NCBI RefSeq assembly: GCF_016901225.1
Contig: NZ_JAFEUL010000015.1
Span: forward strand, 50,564-114,563
Source of the DNA: Actibacterium sp. 188UL27-1
GTDB lineage: Bacteria; Pseudomonadota; Alphaproteobacteria; Rhodobacterales; Rhodobacteraceae
Reading direction: 5' to 3'
Length of the DNA stretch: 64,000 nucleotides
Shown: piece after piece, positions 8,788-18,248 of the stretch
Numbering within the stretch: the first letter of the stretch is position 1
Layout of the letters: each line of letters begins with the position of its first letter
Translations under genes and position numbers: made by a program
Notes under the pieces: model-generated
What the model was told of the DNA's origin: nothing
The model's input: only the letters and a program-made list of their open reading frames with translations
Database searches by the model: none

Positions 8788-9339
8788 ATGGATCCCAAGA
8801 GACGAGCGTTGGAGGCCTTTCTAGTCGTATCATCCAAAATGGGTGATCGGCAGGCCATGTCCCAATTGGTCGATCTGCGCGGTCCCAGCCTGTTGGCCCA
8901 TGCCGCGCGCCTATTGGGAAATGCCGATGATGCCGAGGATGCGGTGCAGCACGCCTGGATCGACATCTTTCGCGGGTTGAGGCGCCTGCAAGATGTCCGC
9001 GCCTTTCCGGCCTGGGCCCACCGGATTGTCACAAGGCGCTGTGCAAAGCTGATCCGCGGCGAGATACGTGACCGGGCCATTCGGGATCAGCTGATGGCCG
9101 AGCCAGAGCCGCCTCCGACCGGGGCTGCCGAGGTTTGCGATGATGCGAGACATATACGCCGTGCCATCGACTGTTTGCCACCGAACCACCGGGCGACCCT
9201 GGCCCTGTTTTACCTTGAAGAGATGGGCGTGGCCGATGTCGCCGTGGCGCTCGAAATCCCCGTGGGCACGGTGAAATCGCGCCTGTCCGCGGCCCGTGCG
9301 AAGTTGAAAGAGATCTTGAAAGGAGACCACCATGACTGA
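8788..9339 (+). CDS. ECF-type RNA polymerase sigma factor
   Basis: 183 residues with the two-domain plan of group IV sigma factors. Sigma2: LLAHAARLLGNADDAEDAVQHAWIDIFRGL and FPAWAHRIVTRRCAKLIR (regions 2.1-2.4). Sigma4: IDCLPPNHRATLALFYLEEMGVADVAVAL followed by VGTVKSRLSAARAKLKEIL, the helix-turn-helix for -35 recognition. The next gene overlaps its 3' end by 8 bp and encodes a small two-segment membrane protein, which may control it. No zinc-binding anti-sigma gene is visible. The regulon cannot be inferred. Confidence 0.92.
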   Translation: MDPKRRALEAFLVVSSKMGDRQAMSQLVDLRGPSLLAHAARLLGNADDAEDAVQHAWIDIFRGLRRLQDVRAFPAWAHRIVTRRCAKLIRGEIRDRAIRDQLMAEPEPPPTGAAEVCDDARHIRRAIDCLPPNHRATLALFYLEEMGVADVAVALEIPVGTVKSRLSAARAKLKEILKGDHHD

Positions 9340-9706
9340 CCCTGAGACCAGCAAACTTGACCGGATGATCGCAGAGGCCCTGAAAGGCCAGGACCGTGAG
9401 GTTCTCAAGGACACACAAGAGCTTGGCTATTTTGCCCTCGGCCTCAGTCAGTTCTCTGGACGCTTGGGCTGGGTGACCTGGGTTATCATGACCTTCCAGA
9501 CCGCCATGTTTCTGGGGGCCATCTGGTGCAGCATCCGGTTCTTTGGGGCGACAGAGGTCTTGCCCGCGCTCAAATGGGGCTTGTCCTGTGGGGTCTTGCT
9601 TCTGACCGCCTTGCAATTGAAACTGAGTCTCGCTCCGCAAATGCAGGCGGATCGTGTGATCCGGGAGATCAAGCGGCTTGAGCTGTTAGTCGCGAGCCGA
9701 AATTAA
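9332..9706 (+). CDS. Small membrane protein coupled to the ECF sigma factor (DUF6768-like)
   Basis: 124 residues: a soluble N-terminus (about 1-45, LDRMIAEALKGQDREVLKDT), two predicted membrane helices (WVIMTFQTAMFLGAIW and LKWGLSCGVLLLTALQLK) and a short charged tail. The start overlaps the sigma-factor stop by 8 bp. The LDRMIAEAL...DRE opening is like small proteins commonly found next to ECF sigma factors in alphaproteobacteria (I think DUF6768, not verified). It could be an anti-sigma factor, but it lacks a recognisable zinc anti-sigma (HxxxCxxC) motif. Confidence 0.75.
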   Translation: MTDPETSKLDRMIAEALKGQDREVLKDTQELGYFALGLSQFSGRLGWVTWVIMTFQTAMFLGAIWCSIRFFGATEVLPALKWGLSCGVLLLTALQLKLSLAPQMQADRVIREIKRLELLVASRN

Positions 9707-9709
9707 TCC

Positions 9710-9757
9710 CATTATGTGTTCGAAAATATCCCCGCCGGAGGTACAAAATCCGGCGGG
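9710..9757. repeat. Second, partial copy of the long-hairpin repeat, with its own stem-loop
   Basis: 9710-9742 matches the left arm of the 2697-2795 inverted repeat in about 28 of 33 positions. The matching right arm is absent; instead CCGCCGGA here pairs with TCCGGCGG at about 9749-9756 to give a short stem-loop after the membrane-protein gene. Confidence 0.75.
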
Positions 9758-9841
9758 ACAGTTTGATCGCGCGCTGTGCGATATTTTGGATATGGATCTT
9801 TCTCTGGAGGCCATGGATAACAGGGCCTGAGAGGTATCAAG

Positions 9842-11713
9842 ATGAGCCAGCCCGATAATCCGTCCGAACCGTTCAAGAAGGCGCTCGCCGAGGCGACCCG
9901 CGTCTTGGCCGACGACCCGGATCTGGGTGTCACCTACACGGTCGACCCGCCGGGAATGACCGCCGATCAGATGCGCCTGCCGCAGGTCAGCCGCCGGATG
10001 ACCCCGTCTGAGGTTTTGCTGGCCCGTGGCACTGCCGATGCCTATGCAATGCGGCGCAAGTATCACGATACCGGTCTGCATGCCCGTTATGAACCGCAAG
10101 GCCAGATGGCGCGTGATCTCTACGAAGCGATGGAGACCGCCCGGTGCGAGGCAGTGGGTGCCCGCGCGATGCCGGGCACTGCGGGCAATATCGAAGCCAA
10201 GATCGGTAATGAGGCGGAGCGGCGCGGCTATGGCCAGATTACCAACGCATCCGAGGCGCCACTGGCCATCGCGGCGGGCTATCTGATCCGCGAACTGGCG
10301 ACGGGCCGGGGCCTGCCGGACGGAGCGCAAAACGTGCTCGACCTATGGCGCGAGCATTTGGAAGGCTCCGCCGCCAATACACTCAACGATCTGGAAACCT
10401 GTCTGTCCGACCAAACCGCTTTCGCCAAGTTCGCCCGTCAGGTCATCGATGATCTGGGCTATGGTGACCAGCTGGGCGATGATCCCGACAATATGGACGA
10501 TGAAGACCAGTCGGAGGAGGCCCAGGACGAACCGGAAGACGCCGAGAGTGAAGGCCAGGAGAACGAGGAGAACTCGGACGAGACCGACGCTGCCCCAGAG
10601 CAGGAACAGGAAACGACCGATGATCCGACCGAGGCCACGGTCAGCATGGATGACATGGCCGATGCGGAGATGGGCGAGGAGGCCGAACTGCCCGAAGGCG
10701 AAGCGCCGCTTGAGCCGCCCCAACCCAACCCGATCAGCGATGCCGACCCGAATTACGAGGTTTACTCGGCGGAGTATGACGAAGAGATCCATGCCGCCGA
10801 TCTGGCCGAGCCTGCCGAGTTGGAACGCTTGCGCGCCTATCTGGATCAACAACTGGAGCCCTTGAAAGGGGCTGTCAGCCGGTTGGCCAACAAGTTGCAG
10901 CGCCGGTTGCAGGCGCAGCAGAACCGCAGTTGGGAATTTGATCTGGAAGAAGGCATCCTTGATGCCGGGCGTCTGGCTCGTGTGGTTGCCAATCCAACGA
11001 CACCGCTGAGTTTCAAGGTCGAAAAGGACACGGAATTCCGCGATACGGTTGTGACGCTTTTACTGGACAATTCCGGCTCCATGCGCGGTCGCCCGATCAG
11101 TATCGCCGCAATCTGTGCCGATGTTTTGGCCCGCACGCTGGAGCGCTGCCAGGTCAAGGTCGAGATTCTGGGATTTACCACTCGGGCCTGGAAAGGTGGC
11201 CAGGCGCGCGAGACCTGGCTGGCCCAGGGCCGCAGCCAGCAACCCGGGCGTTTGAACGACCTGCGCCACATCATCTATAAGGCCGCGGATGCGCCTTGGC
11301 GCAGGGTTCGGCCCAATCTGGGTTTAATGATGAAAGAAGGTCTGCTGAAGGAAAACATCGACGGCGAGGCTTTGGAATGGGCCCATCGCCGGATGGCGGG
11401 CCGGCCCGAGGCGCGCAAACTGCTGATGGTCATTTCCGATGGCGCGCCGGTCGATGACAGCACCTTGTCGGTCAACCCCGCCAATTACCTGGAAAAACAC
11501 CTGCGCGATGTCATTGCCATGATCGAACGCCGCAAGGCCGTGGAACTGATGGCCATCGGCATTGGCCATGACGTTACCCGCTATTATGATCGCGCCGTGA
11601 CGATCACCGATGTCGAGCAATTGGCCGGCGCCATGACAGAGCAGCTCGCCGCCCTGTTCGACACCGACCCCCGCGCCCGCGCGCGGTTTTCCGGGATGCG
11701 GAAAGCCGGCTAG
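9842..11713 (+). CDS. cobT: Cobaltochelatase subunit CobT
   Basis: 623 residues. The N-terminal domain ([46 protein letters not shown]) is CobT-specific. An acidic low-complexity region spans about residues 210-310. A C-terminal von Willebrand A domain carries the MIDAS motif [18 protein letters not shown]. CobT pairs with the AAA+ subunit CobS and with CobN to insert cobalt into hydrogenobyrinic acid a,c-diamide in aerobic cobalamin synthesis. cobS lies on the opposite strand about 9 kb away (20610-21584), so the two subunit genes are not in one operon here. Confidence 0.96.
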   Translation: MSQPDNPSEPFKKALAEATRVLADDPDLGVTYTVDPPGMTADQMRLPQVSRRMTPSEVLLARGTADAYAMRRKYHDTGLHARYEPQGQMARDLYEAMETARCEAVGARAMPGTAGNIEAKIGNEAERRGYGQITNASEAPLAIAAGYLIRELATGRGLPDGAQNVLDLWREHLEGSAANTLNDLETCLSDQTAFAKFARQVIDDLGYGDQLGDDPDNMDDEDQSEEAQDEPEDAESEGQENEENSDETDAAPEQEQETTDDPTEATVSMDDMADAEMGEEAELPEGEAPLEPPQPNPISDADPNYEVYSAEYDEEIHAADLAEPAELERLRAYLDQQLEPLKGAVSRLANKLQRRLQAQQNRSWEFDLEEGILDAGRLARVVANPTTPLSFKVEKDTEFRDTVVTLLLDNSGSMRGRPISIAAICADVLARTLERCQVKVEILGFTTRAWKGGQARETWLAQGRSQQPGRLNDLRHIIYKAADAPWRRVRPNLGLMMKEGLLKENIDGEALEWAHRRMAGRPEARKLLMVISDGAPVDDSTLSVNPANYLEKHLRDVIAMIERRKAVELMAIGIGHDVTRYYDRAVTITDVEQLAGAMTEQLAALFDTDPRARARFSGMRKAG

Positions 11714-11779
11714 GCGTGGCGCGGTCATGCGTGACGTGATCTGATGGACCAAGTGTGAACCACTCGTACAGTTTTATCA

Positions 11780-11840
11780 GGGGGCGCTGCCCCCGCAGCC
11801 CCTGGCTGCTCCCCCGGAGGTATTTTTAACAATAAGAAAG
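11780..11840. repeat. GC hairpin plus dispersed intergenic repeat, copy 2
   Basis: GGGGGCGCTGCCCCC (11780-11794) is a short hairpin. It is followed at 11811-11840 by CCCCCGGAGG-TATTTTTAACAATAAGAAAG, nearly identical to the element at 5261-5290. The pair lies in the gap between cobT and the monooxygenase gene and may act as the cobT terminator. Confidence 0.7.
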
Positions 11841-11946
11841 CCCATGGGCGGTTGCGCGCCGTGCGGGACGAAAGGCCAATTGTCGAGCGCGCGACTCACT
11901 TCCAAAATTTCTGACCTGAGGGGACGTTTTTTGGGAGGAGAACGAG

Positions 11947-13746
11947 ATGCTTGACGCGACCCATGATATGGACGTGACGAATCTGCTGACGGCGTTGGAA
12001 GATGCGCTGACGGCGGAGGATGTTCAGGCTGCCGTGGACCTGTTCGTTGACGATTGCTATTGGCGCGATTTGGTGGCGTTTACCTGGAACATCAAAACAA
12101 TGGAGGGCAAGGAGGCGGTAGAGGCCATGCTGAATGCGCAACTGGCCCAGACCAAGCCTACCATCTGGCGTATCGCGGACGGGGAGCCCGCGACTGAGGA
12201 GGGGGGCGTGACCACGGCCTGGATCACGTTCGAGACGGATGTGGCGCGCGGGGCCGGTTTGCTGCGGATGCGTGATGGCAAGATCTGGACGTTGCTGACC
12301 AGCATGGTGGAACTGAAGGGGCATGAGGAGCCCCTGGGCTATGACCGACCGCTGGGGGCCAAGCACGGTGCGGGCAAGCATCGCACCACCTGGCTGGAAG
12401 AGCGCGAGAAAGAAGAGACGGAACTGGGCTATACGACCCAACCCTATACTGTGATCATCGGTGGCGGGCAGGGAGGCATTGCGTTGGGCGCCCGACTGCG
12501 GCAACTGGGAGTGCCCACCATCATCATCGAAAAGAACGACCGCCCCGGGGATAGCTGGCGCAACCGGTACAAGTCGCTTTGCCTGCATGATCCGGTTTGG
12601 TATGACCATTTGCCCTATCTGCCCTTTCCGCCGAACTGGCCGGTCTTTTCGCCCAAGGACAAGATCGGCGACTGGCTAGAAATGTATACCAAGATCATGG
12701 AGTTAAACTACTGGACCCGGTCCGAATGCACGTCCGCAAGCTATGACGCTGCGGCCGGAGAATGGACCGTCAAGGTCAATCGTGACGGGGGGAAAGTGAC
12801 GCTGCGGCCCAAACAGCTTGTCTTTGCCACCGGCATGTCGGGCAAGGCCAATCTGCCCGATTATCCGGGGATGGAGGCTTTCAAGGGCGACCAGCACCAT
12901 TCGTCAAAACATCCTGGGCCGGATGCCTATCGGGGTAAAAAGGCCGTCGTGGTTGGCTCGAACAACTCCGCCCATGATATCTGCGCGGCCCTGTGGGAAG
13001 GCGATGTGGATGTGACCATGGTCCAGCGGTCTACCACCCATATCGTGCGATCCGAGACGCTGATGGATATCGGCCTGTCTGCGCTTTATTCCGAAGAGGC
13101 CGTTGCCGCCGGAATGACCACCAACAAGGCCGACATGATCTTTGCCTCGCTGCCTTATGCGATCCTGCATGAATTTCAGATCCCGCTCTATGAGCAGATG
13201 AAGGAGCGGGACAAGGACTTTTATGCCGGGCTCGAAAAGGCGGGGTTCCAGCTGGACTGGGGCGCCGATGGTTCTGGCCTGTTCATGAAATACCTGCGCC
13301 GCGGTTCAGGATATTACATCGATATCGGGGCCAGCCAGTTGGTGATCGATGGTGAGATCAAGCTGGCCCATGGGCAGGTCACCGAAGTGGTGGAGGACGG
13401 CCTGGTTTTGGAGGATGGCACCAAGCTGGAGGCGGATGTGATCATCTATGCCACGGGCTATGGCTCCATGAATGGTTGGGTGGCTGATCTTGTGGGGCAA
13501 GATGTGGCGGATGCGGTGGGTAAATGCTGGGGCCTGGGGTCCGATACACCCAAGGATCCTGGACCCTGGGAAGGTGAGCAGCGCAATATGTGGAAACCCA
13601 CCCAGCAAGAGGCGCTGTGGTTCCATGGCGGCAATCTCCACCAATCCCGCCACTATTCCCAATTCCTGTCGTTGCAGATCAAGGCGCGCATGGAGGGGAT
13701 CCCAACGCCCGTCTACGAATTGCAGGACGTGCATCACCTGTCCTGA
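11947..13746 (+). CDS. Flavin-containing monooxygenase with N-terminal NTF2-like (SnoaL) domain
   Basis: 599 residues in two parts. Residues 1 to about 135 form an NTF2/SnoaL-like cone (LTALEDALTAEDVQAAVDLFVDDCYWRD, KMRDGKIWTL-type strand). From about 160 a flavin monooxygenase begins: FAD-binding VIIGGGQGGIALGARLRQLG, then RPGDSWRNRYKSLCLHDP, the FATGMSGKANLPDYPG signature and a second nucleotide-binding loop AVVVGSNNSAHDICAAL where the usual third Gly is replaced. GGGAGGAG precedes the ATG. Such fusions are annotated as NAD(P)/FAD-dependent oxidoreductases acting on small N-, S- or carbonyl compounds; the substrate is unknown. Confidence 0.88.
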   Translation: MLDATHDMDVTNLLTALEDALTAEDVQAAVDLFVDDCYWRDLVAFTWNIKTMEGKEAVEAMLNAQLAQTKPTIWRIADGEPATEEGGVTTAWITFETDVARGAGLLRMRDGKIWTLLTSMVELKGHEEPLGYDRPLGAKHGAGKHRTTWLEEREKEETELGYTTQPYTVIIGGGQGGIALGARLRQLGVPTIIIEKNDRPGDSWRNRYKSLCLHDPVWYDHLPYLPFPPNWPVFSPKDKIGDWLEMYTKIMELNYWTRSECTSASYDAAAGEWTVKVNRDGGKVTLRPKQLVFATGMSGKANLPDYPGMEAFKGDQHHSSKHPGPDAYRGKKAVVVGSNNSAHDICAALWEGDVDVTMVQRSTTHIVRSETLMDIGLSALYSEEAVAAGMTTNKADMIFASLPYAILHEFQIPLYEQMKERDKDFYAGLEKAGFQLDWGADGSGLFMKYLRRGSGYYIDIGASQLVIDGEIKLAHGQVTEVVEDGLVLEDGTKLEADVIIYATGYGSMNGWVADLVGQDVADAVGKCWGLGSDTPKDPGPWEGEQRNMWKPTQQEALWFHGGNLHQSRHYSQFLSLQIKARMEGIPTPVYELQDVHHLS

Positions 13747-13972
13747 GCACGCCATCAGCTCCCGCTCGGTTGTTCTGATCCCGGGCGGGTTTTTGTGACG
13801 TTGTATCTATGGTTTGCGTATCGATCAGACCCCATGAAATAAGGACTTTCGCGTTTTTTGTGTCAGATGTGGGCACTTGCGCCCGCGCAGGTATCAGCAG
13901 ATTGCGCAACACCCGCTTGTGCCCGGCGGGCCGATGCCTAACATCGTGGCCAGATCAATGGGGTGGCATCGA

Positions 13973-15766
13973 ATGTTCCAGAGCTTTGAGACCAAGACAG
14001 ACCCGTCTGACGGACCGCCCCGGCTGGCCGCGTTGCGGGAGCATATGATGCGGGCTGCGGTCGATGCCTTTCTTGTGCCCCGGGCCGATGCCCACCAGGG
14101 CGAATATGTGGCGCCGCGGGATGAGCGGCTGACCTGGCTGACGGGCTTTACCGGCTCAGCCGGTTTTGCGGCTGTGACCAGCGACCATGCGGGTGTTTTC
14201 ATTGACGGGCGCTACCGGGTTCAGGTGAAGGCTCAGGTTGCCCTCGATAAGTTTACTCCCGTCTCCTGGCCGGAGATCAAGTTGGCCGATTGGTTGATGG
14301 AGCATCTGCCGAGAGGGGCGATTGTCGGCTTTGACAGCTGGCTTCATACGCCGGACGAGATGGAGACGCTGCATAAGGCGACCGCGGATCATGGGCTGGT
14401 TTTCACTCCGATCAGCAACATGATTGACGCGATCTGGCAGGATCAGCCGGCGCCGCCCGTCGGGCCATTGCTGATCCAGCCCATCGAGTTTGCAGGTGAA
14501 ACCCATGATGACAAACGGGCGCGACTGGCAAAGGCACTGACGGGGCCTGCTGTCATCACGTTGCCTGACAGCATCGCCTGGTTGTTGAACGTGCGGGGCA
14601 GTGACATCGTGCGTAATCCCGTGCCCCATGCCTTTGCCATTTTGCATATCGATGGATCGGTCGACTTGTTCATCGACGCGGCCAAGGTGAGTGAGGAAGT
14701 CGAAGCCCATCTGGGTGCGGCTGTCAGGCTGCACGGCCCTGATCGGTTTGGCCCGCTTTTGGATGGGTTGACCGGCCCGGTTCAGCTGGATCGAAAATCT
14801 GTCCCGGTTTGGGTGGCAGAGCGGCTCGAGACGAAGGAGATCAAGGTCCAGTGGAAACAGGATCCCTGCATTCTTCCCAAGGCTCGAAAGAACCAGCAAG
14901 AAATCAATGGGATGGAAGCCGCGCATCTGCGCGATGGCGTTGCCATGGCCGAGTTTCTATGTTGGCTCGACACCGAGGCGCCAAGCGGCAAGCTGACCGA
15001 GATCGACGTGGTCAGAAAGCTGGAAACCTTGCGCCGGGTCGACAATGGCCTGCGCGATATCAGTTTCGAGACCATCGCAGGTGCAGGCCCCAACGGCGCA
15101 ATCGTCCATTACCGTGTCACCAATGACACCAACCGGCCCGTGACGCCGGGGGAATTGCTGCTGGTCGATAGCGGTGGTCAATATCTGGATGGCACAACCG
15201 ATATTACTCGGACGGTTGCCACTGGCCCTGTCGGAGATCTGGAAAAAACGTGCTTTACCAAGGTGCTGCAGGGTTTGATCGCCATCTCGCGGGTGCGTTG
15301 GCCCGAAGGGTTGGCCGGACGCGATCTGGATGCCCTTGCGCGATTTCCCCTTTGGACGGCCGGGTTGGATTATGACCACGGCACTGGCCATGGGGTTGGC
15401 GCCTATCTGTCGGTCCATGAGGGACCGCAGCGCCTGGCCCGAAGCTCCAATGTGCCGCTTGAGGTTGGCATGTGCCTGTCAAATGAGCCGGGGTATTATC
15501 GGGAGGGGGCATTCGGTATCCGGATAGAGAATCTGATCCATGTCACCAGGGCACCGGAGATTGCCGGGGCCGATAATCGCAAGATGCTCGTCTTTGCGAC
15601 ATTGACCTATGTGCCTATAGATAGGCGCTTGATCGACAAAACCCTGATGTCACGGGCTGAAATCGACTGGTTGAACGGCTACCACGCGGAAACCAACAGC
15701 CGCCTTGGCCCTCGGGTCAGCCCGGTCACGCAGGACTGGTTGGCGCGCGTCACCGCACCAATTTAG
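13973..15766 (+). CDS. Xaa-Pro aminopeptidase (M24B, aminopeptidase P)
   Basis: 597 residues from the ATG at 13973 (MFQSFETKTDPSDGPPRL); the frame is open from 13877, but the shorter start gives the usual length of the large bacterial APP1-like form. Two creatinase N-terminal domains come first (FLVPRADAHQGEYVAPRDERLTW). The C-terminal pita-bread domain shows all dinuclear-metal ligands: DSGGQYLDGTTDITRT (two Asp), GTGHGVGAYLSVHEGP (His), LSNEPGYY (Glu), FGIRIENL (Glu). It removes N-terminal residues before proline. It stands as a single gene between convergent spacing regions. Confidence 0.94.
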   Translation: MFQSFETKTDPSDGPPRLAALREHMMRAAVDAFLVPRADAHQGEYVAPRDERLTWLTGFTGSAGFAAVTSDHAGVFIDGRYRVQVKAQVALDKFTPVSWPEIKLADWLMEHLPRGAIVGFDSWLHTPDEMETLHKATADHGLVFTPISNMIDAIWQDQPAPPVGPLLIQPIEFAGETHDDKRARLAKALTGPAVITLPDSIAWLLNVRGSDIVRNPVPHAFAILHIDGSVDLFIDAAKVSEEVEAHLGAAVRLHGPDRFGPLLDGLTGPVQLDRKSVPVWVAERLETKEIKVQWKQDPCILPKARKNQQEINGMEAAHLRDGVAMAEFLCWLDTEAPSGKLTEIDVVRKLETLRRVDNGLRDISFETIAGAGPNGAIVHYRVTNDTNRPVTPGELLLVDSGGQYLDGTTDITRTVATGPVGDLEKTCFTKVLQGLIAISRVRWPEGLAGRDLDALARFPLWTAGLDYDHGTGHGVGAYLSVHEGPQRLARSSNVPLEVGMCLSNEPGYYREGAFGIRIENLIHVTRAPEIAGADNRKMLVFATLTYVPIDRRLIDKTLMSRAEIDWLNGYHAETNSRLGPRVSPVTQDWLARVTAPI

Positions 15767-15860
15767 GGTATTCAGCACAGGTTATGTGCACAGTTGCGGT
15801 CTATCTGACATGGCTTTGTCATTTAGGCCGGGATAGGGTCTCTCAAATCGGGAGGATACG

Positions 15861-16202
15861 ATGGCAGATCATATCAAGATCACGCGGGCTGAGGGTACCT
15901 GGGTTGTCCGGGCGGCAGGTGCGGTTCTGGGGGAAAGCAGCGCTGCATTGGACCTGACCGAGGGCGATTATCCATCCGTCATCTATTTTCCGCGCGATGA
16001 TCTGGGTATGGCGTTTCTTGAACAAACCACCCACATGACCCACTGCCCTCATAAGGGTGATGCCACCTATTTCACGATCCAGACCAAAAGCGGCCCGTGG
16101 GAAAATGCCGCCTGGTCCTATGAAACGCCCAAAGACGCCGTGGCCCGGATCAAAGATCACATCGCATTCTACACTGACAAGGTCACGGTTGAGCGGCTCT
16201 AG
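15861..16202 (+). CDS. DUF427 domain protein
   Basis: 113 residues forming a single DUF427 domain: IKITRAEGTWVVRAAGAVLGESSAA, YFPRDDLGMAFLEQT, THCPHKGDATYFTI, ENAAWSYETPKDAVARIKDH and IAFYTDKVTVE. These motifs are conserved in the family, whose biochemical role is not established. GGGAGG lies 8 bp upstream. A longer paralogue of the same family is at 60410-60895. Confidence 0.88.
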   Translation: MADHIKITRAEGTWVVRAAGAVLGESSAALDLTEGDYPSVIYFPRDDLGMAFLEQTTHMTHCPHKGDATYFTIQTKSGPWENAAWSYETPKDAVARIKDHIAFYTDKVTVERL

Positions 16203-16425
16203 GCCATTCGCTGGATCATGCACAATCGGACTCTGATATCGACCGGATAACTGTTTTTTTACAGCCTCTAAATGGAGCTATATTATTGCGAATGTTGGAA
16301 ATTTCCGGTCGCGTGTTCATCTTCCTGCTGGCTCGTTTTAGCGATGACGCCGAGCACTGATTGGGCCGGGTGGAGGATGTCGCCAAAGTTAAGCGACCAG
16401 TGAGATAGAATAGACCGCTGGTCGG

Positions 16426-18069
16426 TCACGAATGCTCTTCGGCAGCGGTGGCGGCGAGCGCGCGGGTATAGGCGCGCAACGCATCGACCTGGAACAATGC
16501 GCCCATCAACTCTCCCGGGCCGCCCTTTGCGGATGGCGCCACCACGGGGATGAAGACATGGCCACCATCCTCGAACATCGGCATGGCGACCTCTAATGTT
16601 GCATCGGGGCGCACATAAATGCCTGCATCGATCAGCTCTTGGCAGGCTTGTTCCGACGCCGCACGGGGGCTGTCCTTGCCGCGCATCACGACCGCAGCGG
16701 AGTAGAGCGACAGAAGATAGGCCTGCGGTCCGGCGGCGACATGGACATCGCGGCGCTCCAACTGGGTAAGGAAAAAGGATCGATCGACCAGGCGGGAGGC
16801 GAGGGCGGTCGACATTGATACGGCGACCATGACAGCCAGCCCGGTTTGCCAGTCGCCGGTCAACTCAAAGACGATCAGCGTGGTCGAGATCGGCGCACCC
16901 AAAACCGCCGCAGCCACGGCGCCCATACCAGCCAGGGAGTACAGCGTCTCGCTGCCCGAGACGTTGGGGAAGATGCTGGTCGCCACCAACCCAAAAGCCA
17001 GACCTGTCAGCGCTCCAACCATCAGCGCGGGAGAGAAGACGCCGCCGCCCATCCGCCCGCCCACCGTGATGGCCACCGCGACGACCTTGAGCAGCACAAA
17101 GATCACCGCTTGTTCAAATCCCAGACTTGCGGTCAGGGCGGCCGAGGTCGTCTCATATCCGACGCCGATTATGTGGGGAAACCAGATCGCAATGATGCCA
17201 AGAAGCCCACCGGCGATGGCCGGACGGAGCCAGCGGGGCAGGCGTAACCGGGCCTGCATCTCGGTCGCCAGATCCTCCGCCACAAAGATAGACCGCATGA
17301 AGACCACGGCGATCAGCCCGCATCCCAGCCCGAGTAGCAAAAAGGCGGGCAATTCGACGTAGAACGCCACGCCACCAATGGTGGGCAGGCTGAACTCTGT
17401 CACATTGCCGAATTGCAGACGGCTGACCACCGTGCCCGCGACGGAGGCGATGACAATCGGTGCAAAGGCATGGACGGCGAAATGGCGCAGGATCACCTCA
17501 AGCGCGAAAAGCGCGCCCGCGATTGGCGCGTTGAACGACGCACTTACAGCTGCGGCCACAGCGCATCCCAAAAGGTCCCGGCCTGTGATGCCGTCTGCGC
17601 GGATCTTGTTGGAAACCCAAGTCGACAAAAGTGCTGCCAGGTGGACCACCGGCCCCTCGCGCCCGGTTGATCCACCGGATCCCAACGTGATCAGGGAGGC
17701 AGCCCCCGATGCCAGCCCGGCCCGTCTTTCGACCCGCCCGTCGCGCAAGGCGGCCCCTTCGATGACGTCGGCGACGGATCGGACGCGACCGTCGGGTGTG
17801 AACCGGTGCAGGATCAGGCCAACGGCCAGCCCGCCGCAAATGGGGACCAGCAGAATCCACCACCAGGGCAGTTGCTGGATCTGGCTGTGCAGCCCCAACG
17901 CGTCTTCGGTGCCATAGGTCATGATCTGCAAGGCAGCGATGGCATGGCGAAAGGTGACCGTGATCAGGCCCGCCCCGATCCCGATAGCCAATGCGATGAA
18001 CCAGAACTGGATCTGACTGGGGCCGCGATGCAGAATAAGCGACCATCCGCGCGAGACCGACCTGCACAT
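16426..18069 (-). CDS. Chloride channel / ClC-family transporter with a C-terminal CBS-like domain
   Basis: 547 residues from the ATG at 18069; a TTG at 18144 would add about 25 residues, and the frame is open further. The ClC signature is intact: TLGSGGSTGREGPVVHLAA (GREGP with the gating Glu), FNAPIAGALFALEVIL, and GGRMGGGVFSPALMVGALTG. About eleven hydrophobic segments are visible. After about residue 450, DAGIYVRPDATLEVAMPMFEDGGHVFIPVV looks like a CBS-type regulatory unit. It moves chloride, probably in exchange for protons. It is divergent from the FAD oxidase at 18249. Confidence 0.92.
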   Translation of the reverse strand: MCRSVSRGWSLILHRGPSQIQFWFIALAIGIGAGLITVTFRHAIAALQIMTYGTEDALGLHSQIQQLPWWWILLVPICGGLAVGLILHRFTPDGRVRSVADVIEGAALRDGRVERRAGLASGAASLITLGSGGSTGREGPVVHLAALLSTWVSNKIRADGITGRDLLGCAVAAAVSASFNAPIAGALFALEVILRHFAVHAFAPIVIASVAGTVVSRLQFGNVTEFSLPTIGGVAFYVELPAFLLLGLGCGLIAVVFMRSIFVAEDLATEMQARLRLPRWLRPAIAGGLLGIIAIWFPHIIGVGYETTSAALTASLGFEQAVIFVLLKVVAVAITVGGRMGGGVFSPALMVGALTGLAFGLVATSIFPNVSGSETLYSLAGMGAVAAAVLGAPISTTLIVFELTGDWQTGLAVMVAVSMSTALASRLVDRSFFLTQLERRDVHVAAGPQAYLLSLYSAAVVMRGKDSPRAASEQACQELIDAGIYVRPDATLEVAMPMFEDGGHVFIPVVAPSAKGGPGELMGALFQVDALRAYTRALAATAAEEHS

Positions 18070-18248
18070 CGAGGTCCACTGACCGCCAAGCCCGGTTGGG
18101 CGGGTTTCTGCCTCTTTCTGCGGATCGGAAACGGACTGTTTCAACGCATTACCACTCCAACTGGGCACACCCTTCGGTTGAGGCTTTTCCCAAGCGCCCG
18201 CCTGGCCTAGGGTTTTGCCGGTGGTCCGCCGGAGGGGGGCTGGCTCTG

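Noticed and set aside
13751..13797. Possible terminator after the monooxygenase gene (CCCGGGCGGGTTTTTG)
   Set aside because: A T tract is present but the stem is short with a long loop, so I did not list it.
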